Shown: positions 1 to 12,577 of the stretch, one piece after another
Numbering within the stretch: the stretch's first letter is position 1
Layout of the letters: every line of letters begins with the position of its first letter
NCBI GenBank assembly: GCA_965153455.1
Contig: OZ234493.1
Coordinates: forward strand, 32,416,213 to 32,480,212
Source: Sphagnum compactum
Taxonomy: Eukaryota; Bryophyta; Sphagnopsida; Sphagnales
Reading direction: 5' to 3'
DNA length: 64,000 bases
Notes under the pieces: generated by a model
What the model was told of the DNA's origin: nothing
Databases searched by the model: none
Seen by the model: only the letters and a program-made list of their open reading frames with translations
Made by a program: the position numbers and the translations under genes

Positions 1-1160
1 TTTAACCCGTTGATCCTCCCCCCCCCCAGTTCCCTGTTATATATAATTAATTTCTCGCCCCGTGCTGGCCCCCCCTCGCCCCGTTACTAAGCCCTGTCAT
101 AGAAAATGCACTGCTCGGTTCTGCCATAGAAAATGCAGAGGGGGGTTCTGTCATAGAATTGCAGCAGAATTGTCGTGTCAGACGCACAAACAGACTTGCT
201 GAATTAATATATAAGATATACATAAGAATTTTCTCCAAGTGCTTTATGAAGTTTTTTAAAAGGCTCCATCCAAAGGGAGGTAAGAAGGAGGCAAATGAAT
301 TGAGATTGGACACTTATGTCAAAAGATCTCCTCCATTTATAATATTTATCTCATTTTATTTCATTGATGAGCAATTTCAGTATATTTCTTAAAATTTCAC
401 ATTAAAAGATAAAAATTTGTTATGCATATAACATGAATGAGTTAGTTTGAAGTGCTATATTATGTTTAATATAAAATAAATTTATTTGAAATATGATGGC
501 GTGGGTTTTTGTGTAATTTAACATCTTTACTAGTAACGAGAAAGCTCACCACAACAGTCACAAATAAGAAAAGTGGAAATAAAGAAAGAAAAGACTTCTA
601 CTTTGCTTTTATTACCAAATGCCAATTTTTGATACAAAAAGGCTGATAAATTTTTTAAATAGTGATTATCGTTGACGAATAACAATCAAACATTTGGACA
701 ATGGTTTTTTTTTTTTTGTTGGCAAATTTTCGCATCCTGGCTAAAAAGGAAAAGAAGGAAATTGGAATTTTTTCCATTTATTCCCTTTTAAAAAAAATTT
801 AAATCGCCAACTTTCAAATAATTTGGTAATTTGTGAACATTGCAAAAAAAGAAGAAGAAGTAATTACTATGAAATTTTATTTTTTTTGAATGAATTTTAT
901 TTTAAAAATAAAATAAAACAAACTAAATCTAGGAAAATAATAAAATATTTATAAAATTAAATAATTTAAAAGTCAAAATACAAATGATTGAAAATAATAA
1001 AATAACAATAATAATGTTTTTTCTAAGAACAGGACTTCCACGAAAAACCATGCAACACGAGAATTTGACAGTAGTTACGCAGAAAGCTTGAATTACCCCG
1101 ACAGCTCATTGTCACTTGATCTAGCGGTTGAGATTTGCCTACACGATGAGACCAGGGTCC
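1..1160. other. AT-rich spacer, no gene seen
   Basis: Low-complexity AT-rich DNA with poly-T and poly-A runs (for example near 707-717). The small open frames at 47-313 (-) and 159-392 (+) have no recognisable domain. Nothing here can be supported as a gene. The GC rises after about 1,080, towards the probable promoter and 5' leader of the E2 gene. Confidence 0.6.
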
Positions 1161-1642
1161 GCAGATGATCATCCGGCAGTCGAGAACGTGCCACGTAGTG
1201 GAAGTTACCGCGGCTTCTATACCCGCGCATCCCTATCCCTGCTCTTCCCTTCCCTTCCGCGTTGCCGGCTTCCTTGCTGTGTGTAGGGTGGGTCTCTCGC
1301 TCGCCATCGCTGCCGCTGCTGTTGCCGTTGTAGAACACACCACGACCACCACGACGTCGTTGCGGCGGAGCTCGTGTTTTTTTGCCTCCCGCATTCCATT
1401 CTCGTTTGCACATCGCACGAGAACGTCTCTACATTTTTCGGCTTCCAATAAGTCTTTTTAGATTTTTTGTTTAATAGATTCTTTTTTAGTGGTTTTTTTT
1501 TTTTTTTTTTTTTTTTTGTTTTCATCTGTTCTTCGGGGCTATCAAGAATTTCTTCGGGCTCAGTTAGCAGAGTGTCCTTCTCAGAGAGAGTGAGAGAAGA
1601 AGTCGGGTGGGGTGCTAGGGGGAGTGGGAAGAACAAGTCGTG

Positions 1643-4600
1643 ATGGCAGAACGAGCATGCGTGCAGCGACTCCAAAAGGAATTCAGGGCGATGTGTAAGG
1701 TGAAGGAAGAATCTGTGCCCCTTTTCTTTCTTTTTCTGGTCTTGTTTTCCTTCTTTGAAAGAACTCTTTTTTTTTTATGGAACACGAAGGTTCGGATCAT
1801 CATCCTGTGGAAGTTTAGAGTCCCGACCGGAACTATAGCTTCCAACTTTGATAGGATTGTTATACAAAAACAACGAATGTTGAACACTCGTCCTCCTCAG
1901 CTGTGGTGGTGATGATGTTCCTGCAACAACGGTGAACCCTAATTCTGGGGTTTGTACTGCAAGATGTTTGCCCTAGTTTAGGGCAATAGACGGCGAATCT
2001 TTGACTAGAAATCGATTTTGAAATCCTAGATATTGGAGACCTGACTTCATGTTCCCTAGATTAGGGTTTTCGATCTGGGATATTTAGTTGTGAGAACAGG
2101 CGCTTTGCCTTTGAAGGAGGTAAGGTTTGCAGGCACTTTCAACATGCAGTTTAGGGTAACCCTGAACCCTAGGTCACAGGCTGCATACATCTCTACCATT
2201 CATTGGTGGTCCTCAGAATTATCATCCGAGACTCTGGTTCTCGGTGCTGGTTCACTGATGGCAGCAGACATACTTCTTGTGGTGCCCTGTGTTATATGCT
2301 CCTCCTGGAAACCCTTTAAATTGATAGTTCATAAAGCTACCAGCTCTGTTAAGGAACTTCAGATCTCTTCTGTGATCTCTTTCTTTTTAACATGGCTGTG
2401 GCAACTGGATAGTTTTTGAGAACGTTTGGGACAGCTATTTCCAACAGTACTGAATTTCTCCCTGAAAAATTCAGCAAGTATATGATTTGGTAATCTTTTT
2501 TTGCTCCCAGCAGGTGCCAAGTAGAGAGATACCATTTTATTCTCACTCCCTGTATTTTTTTTCTCAGGAACCCGTTCCACATATTTTGGCTCGACCATCC
2601 CATTCAGATATTCGGGAATGGCGTAAGTATTCATATTTCTGTGCAGAAAGCCCTTTATTCCACCTCATCATTGACTGCGATCTTCCAACACTACTTTTCT
2701 TGAGCAAGCAACACAGTCTTTGTGTTATCTTTAGTGGGATCTTGTGGACGCATGTTGAAAAGTCCTATGTTGCTAGGGCTTTTGAGTCTGTGTGAATGTG
2801 TACTGTTGACCCTAGGCTTGATGGCACTAGTAGTAGGGCTTGTATGAAGAGACCAATAATCTTGCTGGTGTGGCTGAATCCTAACTTGTTATTATCTGTG
2901 CAGATTATGTTCTGGAGGGAAGTGAGGGCACACCATTTGAAGGTTTGTTACACAGCATGTTTGATCCTTTGCTGCTGCGTGCAGTCACATCTCCTTCTAC
3001 ATGTTTGTTTCAACAACAAACACTCATAGTCTGGTTGTGATATTGAGTTGTTCATTGTGATTCTTGCATCTAGTCTGTTATTGACAATTGTTTTCAAGTG
3101 CAGGAGGTGTGTATCATGGCAAAGTCAAATTCCCAGAGGAGTACCCCTTCAAGCCCCCTGGCATCAGGTTTTCATCAGATCATCTGTTTTTGGTCACAAT
3201 GCTTTTAGACAGCCCTTCACTGGTAAGCATGAAAGAAGGATTGTTTTTTTTGACTGGGAGAGATTTTGTCATGGGGTGGGCACAGCATGATTACTCCAAA
3301 TGGGCGTTTTGCAACAAATAAAAGGATCTGCATGTCTATGAGCGATTGTATGTATCTGACTTTTATGTATTGACTGTATGTTTCTTCTATTTTGCTGCTG
3401 TTCTATATACAATGCTATCAAAGTCTTGACAACCTGTCAGGCTGTACTCTGTGCATTGGATTCATGGTTAGGTCTATGGGATTTAGCTCAGAAATTGACA
3501 GAGATGGTACTTGGTCTATAATAAGCACCACATTATAAGTGCTGAGAAATTCTCAGGACTTATGAAGGTACATCATCAACAAATAGAGGTGCTTGACTAG
3601 GGATTCCAGACCTGCATCAAATCTAAGTGGCAATTTAAGCAGAATGTTTGCACTGAAAATATGAAGACCTCTGTATCCATTTTATGTGATCCTCAATTGT
3701 GTAGTGCTCAATGAGGCCAGATGCCTAGTTAAGGTTTTCTCAAATGAAGGTTGGCCTTTGAAGCATACAGTGGATATTTTAGCATGTGGTGGAATTTCTT
3801 GCAAGTATGATTTGGCATTATACTTCCAGTGTATGATTGAAACAGGTCTTTTGACCCTTCACAATCTAGCCAAGTAGATTGTGCTAATTTGGCTCGACAG
3901 CCAAGCTCATGAAGAACGCACATATTCTATTGTTTTAGGTGTTGACTTTACATCCTCACAGGGGTTGTTTTCCAGATTGTACATCACTGAAAATTATGGG
4001 TGTGTGTGGGGTTGGGATGGCAGTCCATCCAGAGACATGGAACCCAATGTGGTCTGTTTCAAGGTGATATTTGTCAGCTTTCTCCTGTGCATCTAGATTT
4101 GTTTTTGCAGTATATTTGGTCGATGAGTCATGAGCAAGTATTAACATAAATCTGCTGTATGTTTTTGGTGCAGTATTCTCAATGGCCTTCTATCCTTTAT
4201 GGTATACACCCCATGAGACCAAACTTTGATATCCTTTTTTCCCTGAAGCAAAAGACGAACAGTTCATGATATACTCCATAACTGTAGACAACCTGCCCTC
4301 TGAAGATCAGAATTGGTTCTTGAGATGCATTTTGTTTATGGTGTAATAGTGGTAGATATTCAAAGTGCAAGTTTTACTGATTTTTAGAGGCATTTGGGGC
4401 ATTTCATCACTCAGTACTCAGATTGGTGTTGGCAGTTCTAAACAGGATCATGTTCCAGAATTTGATCCAGATTCTGGGTTTCCTTCTTTGCTTGCAGACT
4501 GATAATGCAAATACCACAGGCAGTGTATCAACTAGTGTTGAGGAGAAGCAACGTTTGGCAAAGGCCTCTCTTGCTTACAACTGTAAGAGGTAAGTTGATT

Positions 4601-5111
4601 CCTAAATCTCTATCACCATATAATTCCAGCCTTGTGATGAAGATGGTGCAATTTCTTTTTCTCTTTTGACTGTTAGTATGTGACCAGCTTGTGTGTATAT
4701 TAGAAATGTTGAAGGTAAGTGAAAATGTCAGAATTACTGCAGGATGGGAGAGAAGTTCCCTGCTGTGGATTTCCTTTCTAAAGTAAAGCTGTGACTGAAT
4801 GTGACTGAGGGTTGCTGTGCAGTGCTATATTTCGCAAGATGTTTCCAGAGTATGTTGAGATGCAATTAGCAAGAGAGAGAGAATCAGAGCAGGCAGCAGT
4901 TGAGCAAAAGGAGATGCCTCTTCCACATATGTCTGTACTCCCCGAAAAAACCCAGCAGCTTGTACCTCCAGATAGAACCCGGGCAAAGATGAAAGGACAA
5001 CAACACAGGTCTTTCCAAAAGTTTCCACTATGGTTGACTGCTGTGGTGGTTGCAGTCTTTGCAAGCATTATGGCACTGCCTTTGCTTACACTTAATCTCA
5101 CTAATATCTGA
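1643..5111 (+). CDS. ER tail-anchored ubiquitin-conjugating enzyme E2 (UBC32/33/34, UBE2J type)
   Basis: Nine exons join in frame: 1643-1699, 2568-2622, 2904-2942, 3104-3167, 3286-3347, 4024-4063, 4174-4201, 4498-4589, 4823-5111. They give a 241-residue protein, close to the ~240 of plant homologues. It opens MAERACVQRLQKEFRAMCK. The E2 fold follows, with the core EEYPFKPPGI, then TPNGRF in place of the usual HPN (typical of this subfamily), the catalytic cysteine at about C87 in KRICMSMSD, and ETWNPMWSVSSIL. The tail carries one hydrophobic segment (about 213-236, LWLTAVVVAVFASIMALP) with no signal peptide, so the protein should be a C-tail anchor in the ER membrane facing the cytosol. The family works in ER-associated degradation by passing ubiquitin from E1 to substrates with ER E3 ligases. 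All introns are GT-AG and phases match. The start is the first ATG of the conserved block. Intron 1 carries several telo-box-like AACCCTA motifs. Confidence 0.93.
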
Positions 5112-6620
5112 TTGGGTTACGTGTGTATATGTCTACTTTCTTAAACTGGTTCCATTATTTTTCCCAGGACTATGTACTCTTACAGAATTCTTGGTCTGCA
5201 GCTAGGTTTCGACAAGAATGTTCAGACCTGCATTCTAGTCTTCCTTACATTCAAGGGATGCATGGGTGGTAGATCAGGTTCTTGATAAAGCATGTGCAGA
5301 CTTCTATTTTGTGGGTTTGTTCACTTTGAGAAACATGTTGATGTTTTAGCAGGTTCAGAATCATCTTTTGTGTTGGATTACACAGATATAGTATACTATT
5401 GTCTTTCAGCTATGATTGTTGGAGTTTGTGAACTGATTGGATGACAAATAACCTCTTTCATTTCCCTGTGTTTCCTAATGCTTGTAAAAAGTCGAATGTG
5501 CTATAGTGTCTGAAAGCTACCAGTCTTGAGATCAGGATCAGGAAATCTTCAATTGTATTAAATATAGATGGATACACAGTTGTAAGAAGTTGACACCGGT
5601 TGCAGTGGGTGTATAATTTGGATTAAGATGAAGTAAACTAAGGACTGGAGGTCGAGTGTTGGTAACTAACTGTCTTGGAGGATAGAGAAGGTTTCAATTT
5701 TGGTTGATGTGTTTCTTCATTGGGATCTCGTACAGAAGGTGCCAACCTCAGTGTAGATGGCATGTCCAGGAAATTGGACTGGAGCTTAATTGATTGGTAC
5801 TAACTTTTGGAACAGATGGCAACTGGATTTGCAGTATTGAATGTTGCCGTCATGATGGAAGGCAAAAACCAACAGATGGTCTGTGTAGTAGGTACAATGC
5901 AAGTTTTTGAACCAGAGAATAACCTGACTTATTTCCATTGTAGTACATTGCATTTCCATTGGGATTTATGAGAGGATCATCCCCAAAAACTATGTTTTAA
6001 TGCTGGTGTGGTTTGAGTCTAATCTGAAGATTTAATTTTTGTCAATATTTGGTTTAACATTGAACATTCTTAACAGCAGCTTGAAGCATCCATCTGGTCT
6101 GTACAATTCATTTCTTCTCATAGCTTTGAAGCATTTATTTGATAATATCATAGGCCTAAGTTATCCATGCAGACTTTTAATCATGTAATCATATCCATGG
6201 TTATAAGAATATGACTAAGCACAAAAACATGGCATATATGACTAAAAAATGGTCATTAGCCATATTTGTCCCAGTCATGAATGTCAAGTTTTGGTGTAGT
6301 AACTTCACTACACTCACCCTTGGTGCATGGGTGCAAGCAGGCTAATAAGAGCCATTGGCACATCCTTAGGTGACTATTTTTTGGAAAATATTTTCAGAAT
6401 ATTCTCAAAAAAGTCTTCAAAAATATATTTAAAAAATTAAAAAAAATCTTTGTACTATTTTGTTAAAATTATTTTCAAGTTAAATTTTTTTTTAAAAAAA
6501 TTGATGTAAAAAGCATAGAATTAAATAGTGGATATGATTGTTTTTAGCTCCTTAGCATAACTACACTTGCATCTAGTTTTGGTGTTGTTAGTGGTAAAAT
6601 TTTTGCTATTGCACCTACCA
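5112..6620. other. E2 3' flank and AT-rich spacer
   Basis: Downstream of the E2 stop is probable 3' UTR, then AT-rich spacer. No conserved open frame was recognised. The stretch after about 6,380 is A/T homopolymer-rich and leads into the hAT remnant. Confidence 0.5.
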
Positions 6621-6639
6621 TAGCCCACAAAGGAAAAAA

Positions 6640-8620
6640 GGAAGAAGGAATTTGATATTCGTCAGGTTTTCAAAGATGAATGGGCTGCCAAGTTTTTTTG
6701 GGTTGAACTAGTCATAAACCTTGGAGGTAAGTTGCAGATGGTACGTTGCAAGGTGTGCACATAAATGGAAGGTAAGGAAAAACTTTTAAACCCTAAATTA
6801 AATGGTTTGCAAAAACATTATAGTAGGTGGAAATCTTTGATTACTGGTCTTGGAGTTGCAATGGGGGATTATTATCAGAATAATCAAAGCTAGCACCAAA
6901 AAAATGAGAGGATTCATACCATTGAAGGTCCTCATTTTATTGTGCAATTGATGTTCAATGGAAGAAGGGCAAAAAAAGTAAGAAATATGTTCAGTTTGTG
7001 GCAATGTTCCACTTTCTGAAACATGGCAAGCCCATGACTAACTTTGAACATATGAAGTCGTTTGAATTCTTGAAGTTTGCCCATGTCCCAAGGAAGCACT
7101 GGACAAATTCTTGTGGGTGGGAAATTGCAACAGCCTTGCACAATTTGGTTTTGAACCAAATGAAATTAGTTGTGGAGAAAAAAGGATTTATTTCAATTAT
7201 TGTGATGAAGTCACAACTTTGGACAACTAATCTTGGATATTTGTGCATGCATACATTGTTGAAGATTGGAAAAGGGTGTTAATTTTTTTAAACCTTGAAA
7301 AGGTTGTGGATGGAGCCACATTTGATAACCTTAGTGCTATGATTGTTCACTTTCTAATAGTTTTTGGTGGTTTATTAGAAATGGACATTGCTAACAAGGT
7401 TATTTGCTTTGGGGTTGTAGGTATTCATTGTATGACACACGATGTAATTTAGATGTCCAAACTTTCTCTTCCTTGACTTTAGTTGGGAAGATTGAAAGTT
7501 TGCTTGCATCCATGTACCTATACTAATTAGTCCGCCAAAAGAAATTTTGAATGCACTAAGTTGGTGGAGGTGATTCAATCAAGGAGTCTAAATTTTATGA
7601 GGAACATTAAGACAAGGTGGATTTCTATGTTGGTTCCATTTAAATGGGTGTTCGGTGAATACAAGAATGAATGATAATGTTGCCAGAGTTCTTAATGTTA
7701 GAACAAACTATGAGCTTCTATGCAATGTGGAAATTGTTATGGGCTTAACTTGTGTGCTGTCAATGTTGGAAACAATACAAAGTTTGAGCAAACTTGCTCA
7801 AAATAGGGACACATTCATTTGTGACTATGTTGTAGCTGTGAAGTTGTGTCAAGCAGAATTATACACCATGTACATGTGTGTTGACCTATAATATTCATAT
7901 GACTGTTTCAAGAACTTTTTGAACTTGGTGCAAGGCACTAGTGTTGCAATACCTATTATGTGGTGGATTGAACCACAAACACAAGTGGAATATGCCACTT
8001 TTCAATTCATTCAACGGTTGTACATGTTCCACAAAACTGACAAATCTACTAGAGAGGTTTCCATGGTTGTTAAAGGTGATTGGGCATCTACATGCCAAAG
8101 TGTCAAAGAACAATGCAGTGGCGTTGCCAAAGGTTTGATTGATGAGTTAGATAGAAGGTACCCTACACATGAGGCGATGAATGCCACATGCATTATCTAC
8201 CTTCAATACTGGCTACAACTAAATGTTGCCACAACATTCCTTGGCCATTTAGCCATTTTGAAAGAATAATATTGCCAAAACAAGATTGTGTTGCCAACTA
8301 GAGTTTCACATGGTCCTTTACTGGATGCTAATTTAGTTAATCAACAAGCTTCTATTTTTGTTGTCACTATGCAATCTAATAGCATTGCTGCCATGTAGCC
8401 CCCGCTAGATTACAACCCTACCATTTGAATGTGGAGGCAATTGCATATTAATCAAGTTTTGAAACGTGGGCTATTTGAATACCTAAAGCTTGTTGAATTG
8501 GCAATAATGGTTATTCTAGGGAGTGTGGAGGACGAATGTATGTTCTCTACACTTTTTTTATGAAGAGTAAGTTGAGGAATTAGTTGACTATGCACATTGA
8601 TTTAATTGTGTGAATGTACA
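6640..8620 (+). pseudogene. hAT-like transposase remnant (BED finger to hAT dimerisation domain)
   Basis: Fragments in shifting frames follow the order of a hAT-type transposase. A BED-finger-like start (MVRCKVCT, then KLNGLQKH) lies near 6,738-6,830. MTNFEHMKSFEFLKF and KHWTNSCGWEIATALHN lie at about 7,035-7,145. WKRVLIFLNLEKVVDGATF is at about 7,267-7,325 and GIHCMTH at about 7,420. TRWISML is near 7,615. IYLQYWLQLN is near 8,200. The C-terminal dimerisation motif EYLKLVELAIMVILGSVEDE at about 8,478-8,540 is followed by a stop. There are many internal stops and frameshifts, so it is dead. A related remnant in the opposite orientation lies at 48.8-50.1 kb. No terminal inverted repeats or target duplication were found, so the element ends are unknown. 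Confidence 0.75.
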
Positions 8621-9275
8621 TGTAACAATTTTTTATTTTTGAAAATTTTCCATTCTATATTGCCATCATTCAATGGAATGAAGAAAAATTTCAATATGGG
8701 GTGGAGATGTAATATGACATTTTTAATTTTCAGAATGGTTTGAGTTCAACCTTCCTTGCAAATTATGAATGTACCCAAGTTTGCTAATGTGTCTATTCAT
8801 AGATTAGGATTTTGGTACTAATGTTTTCTATTTTGTAGGTTCGCCTTCCATTGCAATAGGGCAAAGTTCATTTATATGGACTAGGGTTTAATTCCCTTAG
8901 AAGGCACATGGTGAATTATGTTGCCACAAAATTGAAACTTGAAGGCACATTTTCATCTATAGGTAATTGTTGCTTTGGGTGTTCATTAGAATATACATTC
9001 TTTCTTTTTGTTTTTAACTTTAGATATCAACCTTGAATACTCATGGATATGTATGGTATTGCAAAAGTTGTTGCAACCACAACTCTGTTATTGAAAGAAT
9101 AAATATTAAACTTGAAATCATGTGTTTTTTAATTATCAACTTTTGGATAATTATGGACAATCTCTTTTGATTTGAAGCATGTTTACAATTTAAAATAAAG
9201 AATCTCTTAATAATTTCCAGAGATCCATTTTCAAAAGTGTCATTTGGTAGGTGGAGTTGCTTGATAATTGAAGAA
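8621..9275. other. Spacer after hAT remnant
   Basis: AT-rich sequence, probably partly the 3' part of the hAT element. No gene or clear repeat was recognised. Confidence 0.4.
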
Positions 9276-10020
9276 AATTGTCGCAACCTTGGCCTTGAGC
9301 TTGCGACCAAGGCAAAGGGTTGCAAGGTTGCGGGCCAAGAGGGAAACCCAAGAGTCATGCCGCATGCTTCCGGGAGTGCAAGAGAGTGTGAGGGAATAGA
9401 CCCTCACACTCCCAAGGGACCTCCCACTTTGGGAGTTGGAGTTTTAGTGGACTCCCAAATGTTTAGAGAGTAATTGCAAGGGTCAAAACCCAATGGATTG
9501 AGGAGTTCTTTATATCATTGAAAAGCTATTGAAACATAGATGTCTAAAATGGGTTCGCATGACTCATTTGGACATCTAAAACACAAGTTATGGCCAAAAG
9601 AAGGGTCGGGAGTCAAATTGGCAATTTAAAGATAGGAATCGACCCAATTTCGTGGCGTGTAGATGGCATGAGACATACCGTTGAAAAGCTCTTGATGAGG
9701 GTTGCAACTTTGCCTCAGACCTTATCTTAATCGAAGGTCTACACGCAAAGTTATGGGGCCCCAAAGTCGCGAGAGTCCCAACTTTGGCAATTCCGGGACT
9801 CCCAAATGGGAGTCCCGGGACAAAATGTCATTTGGATGTGGGCCTCGTGGAGAGGCACAGAGTATACTATAAGGGGGAAGGTGGTGGCTTCCCCCAAGTT
9901 CAGGCCGTGGTGAGTCTTGTGAGTCCAAGTTTGCCCGTGGTTTGTCCTAGCACCAAAAGTGTTCCAACTATGCACTAACCATTTTGTGTTGGTTTTGTGT
10001 AGGTCTGTGTGAGTAGTTGA
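9276..10020. other. GC-richer block with two perfect hairpins, possibly a decayed LTR
   Basis: This block stands out from the AT-rich surroundings. It contains two perfect 11 bp inverted repeats: 9384-9394 with 9401-9411 (6 nt loop) and 9793-9803 with 9808-9818 (4 nt loop). It also repeats the word ACTCCCAAATG and has a TATA-like TATAAGGGGG near 9,869. The layout resembles a retrotransposon LTR or its leader, but no second copy, primer-binding site or TG...CA boundary was found. The identity is inference only. Confidence 0.3.
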
Positions 10021-10439
10021 TGCTTGTCATTCTTCCTAGTCCCATCCTGGAACTCCAACACACCCCTCGACCCCTCCAAAGTGTTGCAAGCCAGGGAGCG
10101 TGCCCCAACTTGTTACTTTTCCACTATATTCTGTTTTGGACTCACATTTGAGTCCCTCAAGGAGTTGGAAGCACATCAAAAACACTGCATCAATTTCAAT
10201 ATGTGTAGGCTTTGTTTGTAGGTGATTACAATTTTATTTTTTTAAAATTGGTTTAAAACTTGTTCACACATATTTGCACACATTACTACAATTCATGGTT
10301 TTTTTAGAGGTTCAAATTGACTAACTTGTCATTTTGATTAATGAACATGTACATTTGATTAAAGGCCAAGGGTTTGAATGACACATGTATTTATTAACTG
10401 ATTAATTTGACTACAGTGGTTCATTTTATTAGATACACA

Positions 10440-10830
10440 TAGTCAAATTGTACAACCTTAGTCAAAATGGCCAATGGTTTATAGTCAAATTGAACATTTG
10501 ATCAAAATGGTTAGTGATCTTTAGTAAAAATGACCAATGGTCTTTAATCAAGTTCAACATTTAATCAAGATGGCCAATGATCTTTAGTCAAATACAACAT
10601 GGTTTACTACCTTATGAATCTACGTCTTATTTACTCATCCACCTATTTATTTAGTTAACTACTTACCTACCTATTATCCACCCACCCACCTACCTTTTAT
10701 TACCTATCTACTTATTTATACATTTTCACTTACCTACCTACATATTTACCTATATTTTTCATTTTTGTACAACCTACCTATTTACTAACCCACCTATCAA
10801 CATATTATTTATTTTCCTATCCACCCATTT
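10440..10830. repeat. Degenerate short repeats (GTCAAATTG-like and ACCTACCTATTT-like)
   Basis: From about 10,440 to 10,600 the phrase TTAGTCAAA..CAACAT/ATGGCCAATG recurs. From about 10,640 to 10,830 the DNA is a decayed ACCTACCTATTT-type microsatellite. A related tract occurs at 62.65-62.72 kb. No coding content. Confidence 0.6.
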
Positions 10831-10844
10831 ATTTACCTAATTTT

Positions 10845-11595
10845 AGCCATTAGGTTTAGCCATTATGTTTAGCTATTAAATTTAAATATTTAGTTTACCC
10901 AATTTTAACCAAAATTTAACCATTAAGTTTATTTATAATTTAACCATTAGGTTTAACCATTATGTTTAGCCACTAAATTTCGCACTAGGTTTAGCCTAAG
11001 TTGAACCATTAAATTTTGTCAACAGGTATGGCCTAATTTTAGCCATTAAGTATAACCATTAAATATAACTTAGGTTTATTTAATATGTTTAACCACTAAA
11101 GTTACCCATTAAGTTTAGCCATTATGTTTAGCCACTAGGTTTAACTTATGTTTAAACACTATGTTTAGCTAAGGTTTAGTCATTATGTTTAACCGTTATA
11201 TTTTGCAACAAGGTTTAGCCATTAAGTTTATCAATTAAGTTTAGCCAATTACATTTACCCATGAAATTTAACCATTAGGTTTATCAATTAGGTTTAACCA
11301 CTATGTTTAACTATTAAATTTAATCAATGATTAGCCATTATGTTCAACCATTAATTTAAGTTGCTAAGTTTCGCCATTAGTTTAAATCCATGAATTTAAC
11401 CATTAGGTTTGACCATGAGTTTAAATCGATGAATTTAGCCAATAGGTTTAGCCGTTAATTTAAATCGTTGAGTTTAACCATTAGGTTTAGTCATTAGTTT
11501 AATCGTTGAGTTTAGCCATTAAGTTTAACCATTATTTTAAATCATTGAATTTAGCCAGTAGTTATCACCTAGGTTTAGCCATTATGTTTAATGAT
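10845..11595. repeat. Degenerate ~13 bp tandem repeat (TTTAGCCATTAGG)
   Basis: About 750 bp is built almost wholly from variants of a unit near TTTAGCCATTAGG, such as TTTAACCATTATG and TTTAGCCACTAAA. Copies are strongly diverged but keep the TTTARCCAYTA core throughout. No gene. It is a decayed minisatellite. Confidence 0.8.
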
Positions 11596-11641
11596 ATGAA
11601 ATAAACATGTGAAATAAAAAACTTGTTAAAAATTGAACACC

Positions 11642-11712
11642 TTTGATGGTGTAGTCCATTGGTAAGCACTTGGTTTATCATTGTGAAGGTTTGGGGTTCA
11701 ATTCTTTGTATT
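11642..11712 (+). mobile_element. tRNA-derived SINE candidate (pol III A and B boxes)
   Basis: A tRNA-like stretch has an A-box-like TAGTCCATTGG (about 11,652-11,662), a spacer of about 33 nt, and a B-box-like GGTTCAATTCT (about 11,695-11,705). It does not fold into a proper cloverleaf with intact acceptor stems, so it is not called a tRNA gene. Such a body is typical of plant SINE heads. Simple GGTA repeats lie just 3'. Boundaries and target duplications were not resolved. Confidence 0.5.
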
Positions 11713-11737
11713 TACAACTTATGTGCATGCTTAAAAG

Positions 11738-11880
11738 GCGTAGGTAGGTAGGTAGGTAGGTAGGTTGGTGAGGTTAGGTGAGGTTAAGTTAGGTTAGGTA
11801 GGCTAGGCTAGGTTAACACCTACCCACTTACCTAAATGCCTTTTCTCAACCTACCTAAACCTATTTACTACCTACATACC
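11738..11880. repeat. GGTA / GGTTAGGT microsatellite
   Basis: A run of GTAG repeats (about 11,740-11,765) decays into GGTTAGGT and GGCTAGGC variants, then into a complementary ACCTACC-like tract (about 11,820-11,880). The two arms could pair. Confidence 0.7.
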
Positions 11881-12575
11881 TATTAGTTTTTAAAATAATA
11901 ATTCAAAATTTTTTTTAATTTAGGTTAAAAATTGACCTAATCAAATGGTTTACTATTTACTAGTCGAATAATTAGTCATTTCATCAATCATTGTGCCAGT
12001 CAAAATAACAAGGTCCAATTTGATTGCCCAGTCACACAGGACATGGTTAAAATGACTTGTCCAGATTGACAGGGTGGTTTTTTGTACGCATGTCATTTTT
12101 GAGTATTTTTTGACTAGAAAACCCAGTTGAAAAAATCATAAATTGTAGTAGTGACATTTTATAATTCCACGTCACCAACTTTATAGGAAACTTAAGTTTC
12201 ATTCACACCATTCTTCACCTTTAATAAATTTGATACCGTCACGTGCTTCGAATTTTAACATGAAAAATTTGCCATTTAATTAATCCCAATTAGGTTGCTT
12301 AGCCATCCTATCGATATGTCACATGAAAAGAAACTATGATGCTTACATAAAAGTGGCTAACCACACAACTTGGAGAAAACCCAAAAACAAACACTAAGCC
12401 TATCAGGAGTGCAGCAAAAGGCATCATGGTTTGGAGAGATCTCAATGTGAGAAACAAAACAAACAAACTACCTTTCTTCATAGAGAGATTGTTATGGAGT
12501 GAAATTTCGTGGCAATCGGCAACAAATGGGGAGGTTCTCATCATCAACGTGTGTCCCTTTTTTTTCCTTTTGGTT
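11881..12575. other. Spacer before satellite array
   Basis: AT-rich DNA with no recognisable gene. The open frame on the minus strand at 12,308-12,547 has no known motif. Confidence 0.4.
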
Positions 12576-12577
12576 CT

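Noticed and set aside
1217-1675. 152-codon minus-strand frame before the E2 gene
   Set aside because: Lys-rich poly-T artefact and no domain; lies in the E2 leader region.
10024-10221. C2H2-finger-like peptide (FESLKELEAHQKHC)
   Set aside because: A single weak match with wrong cysteine spacing and no neighbouring coding evidence.
11642-11712. A genuine tRNA gene
   Set aside because: Pol III boxes are present but acceptor and anticodon stems do not pair properly.
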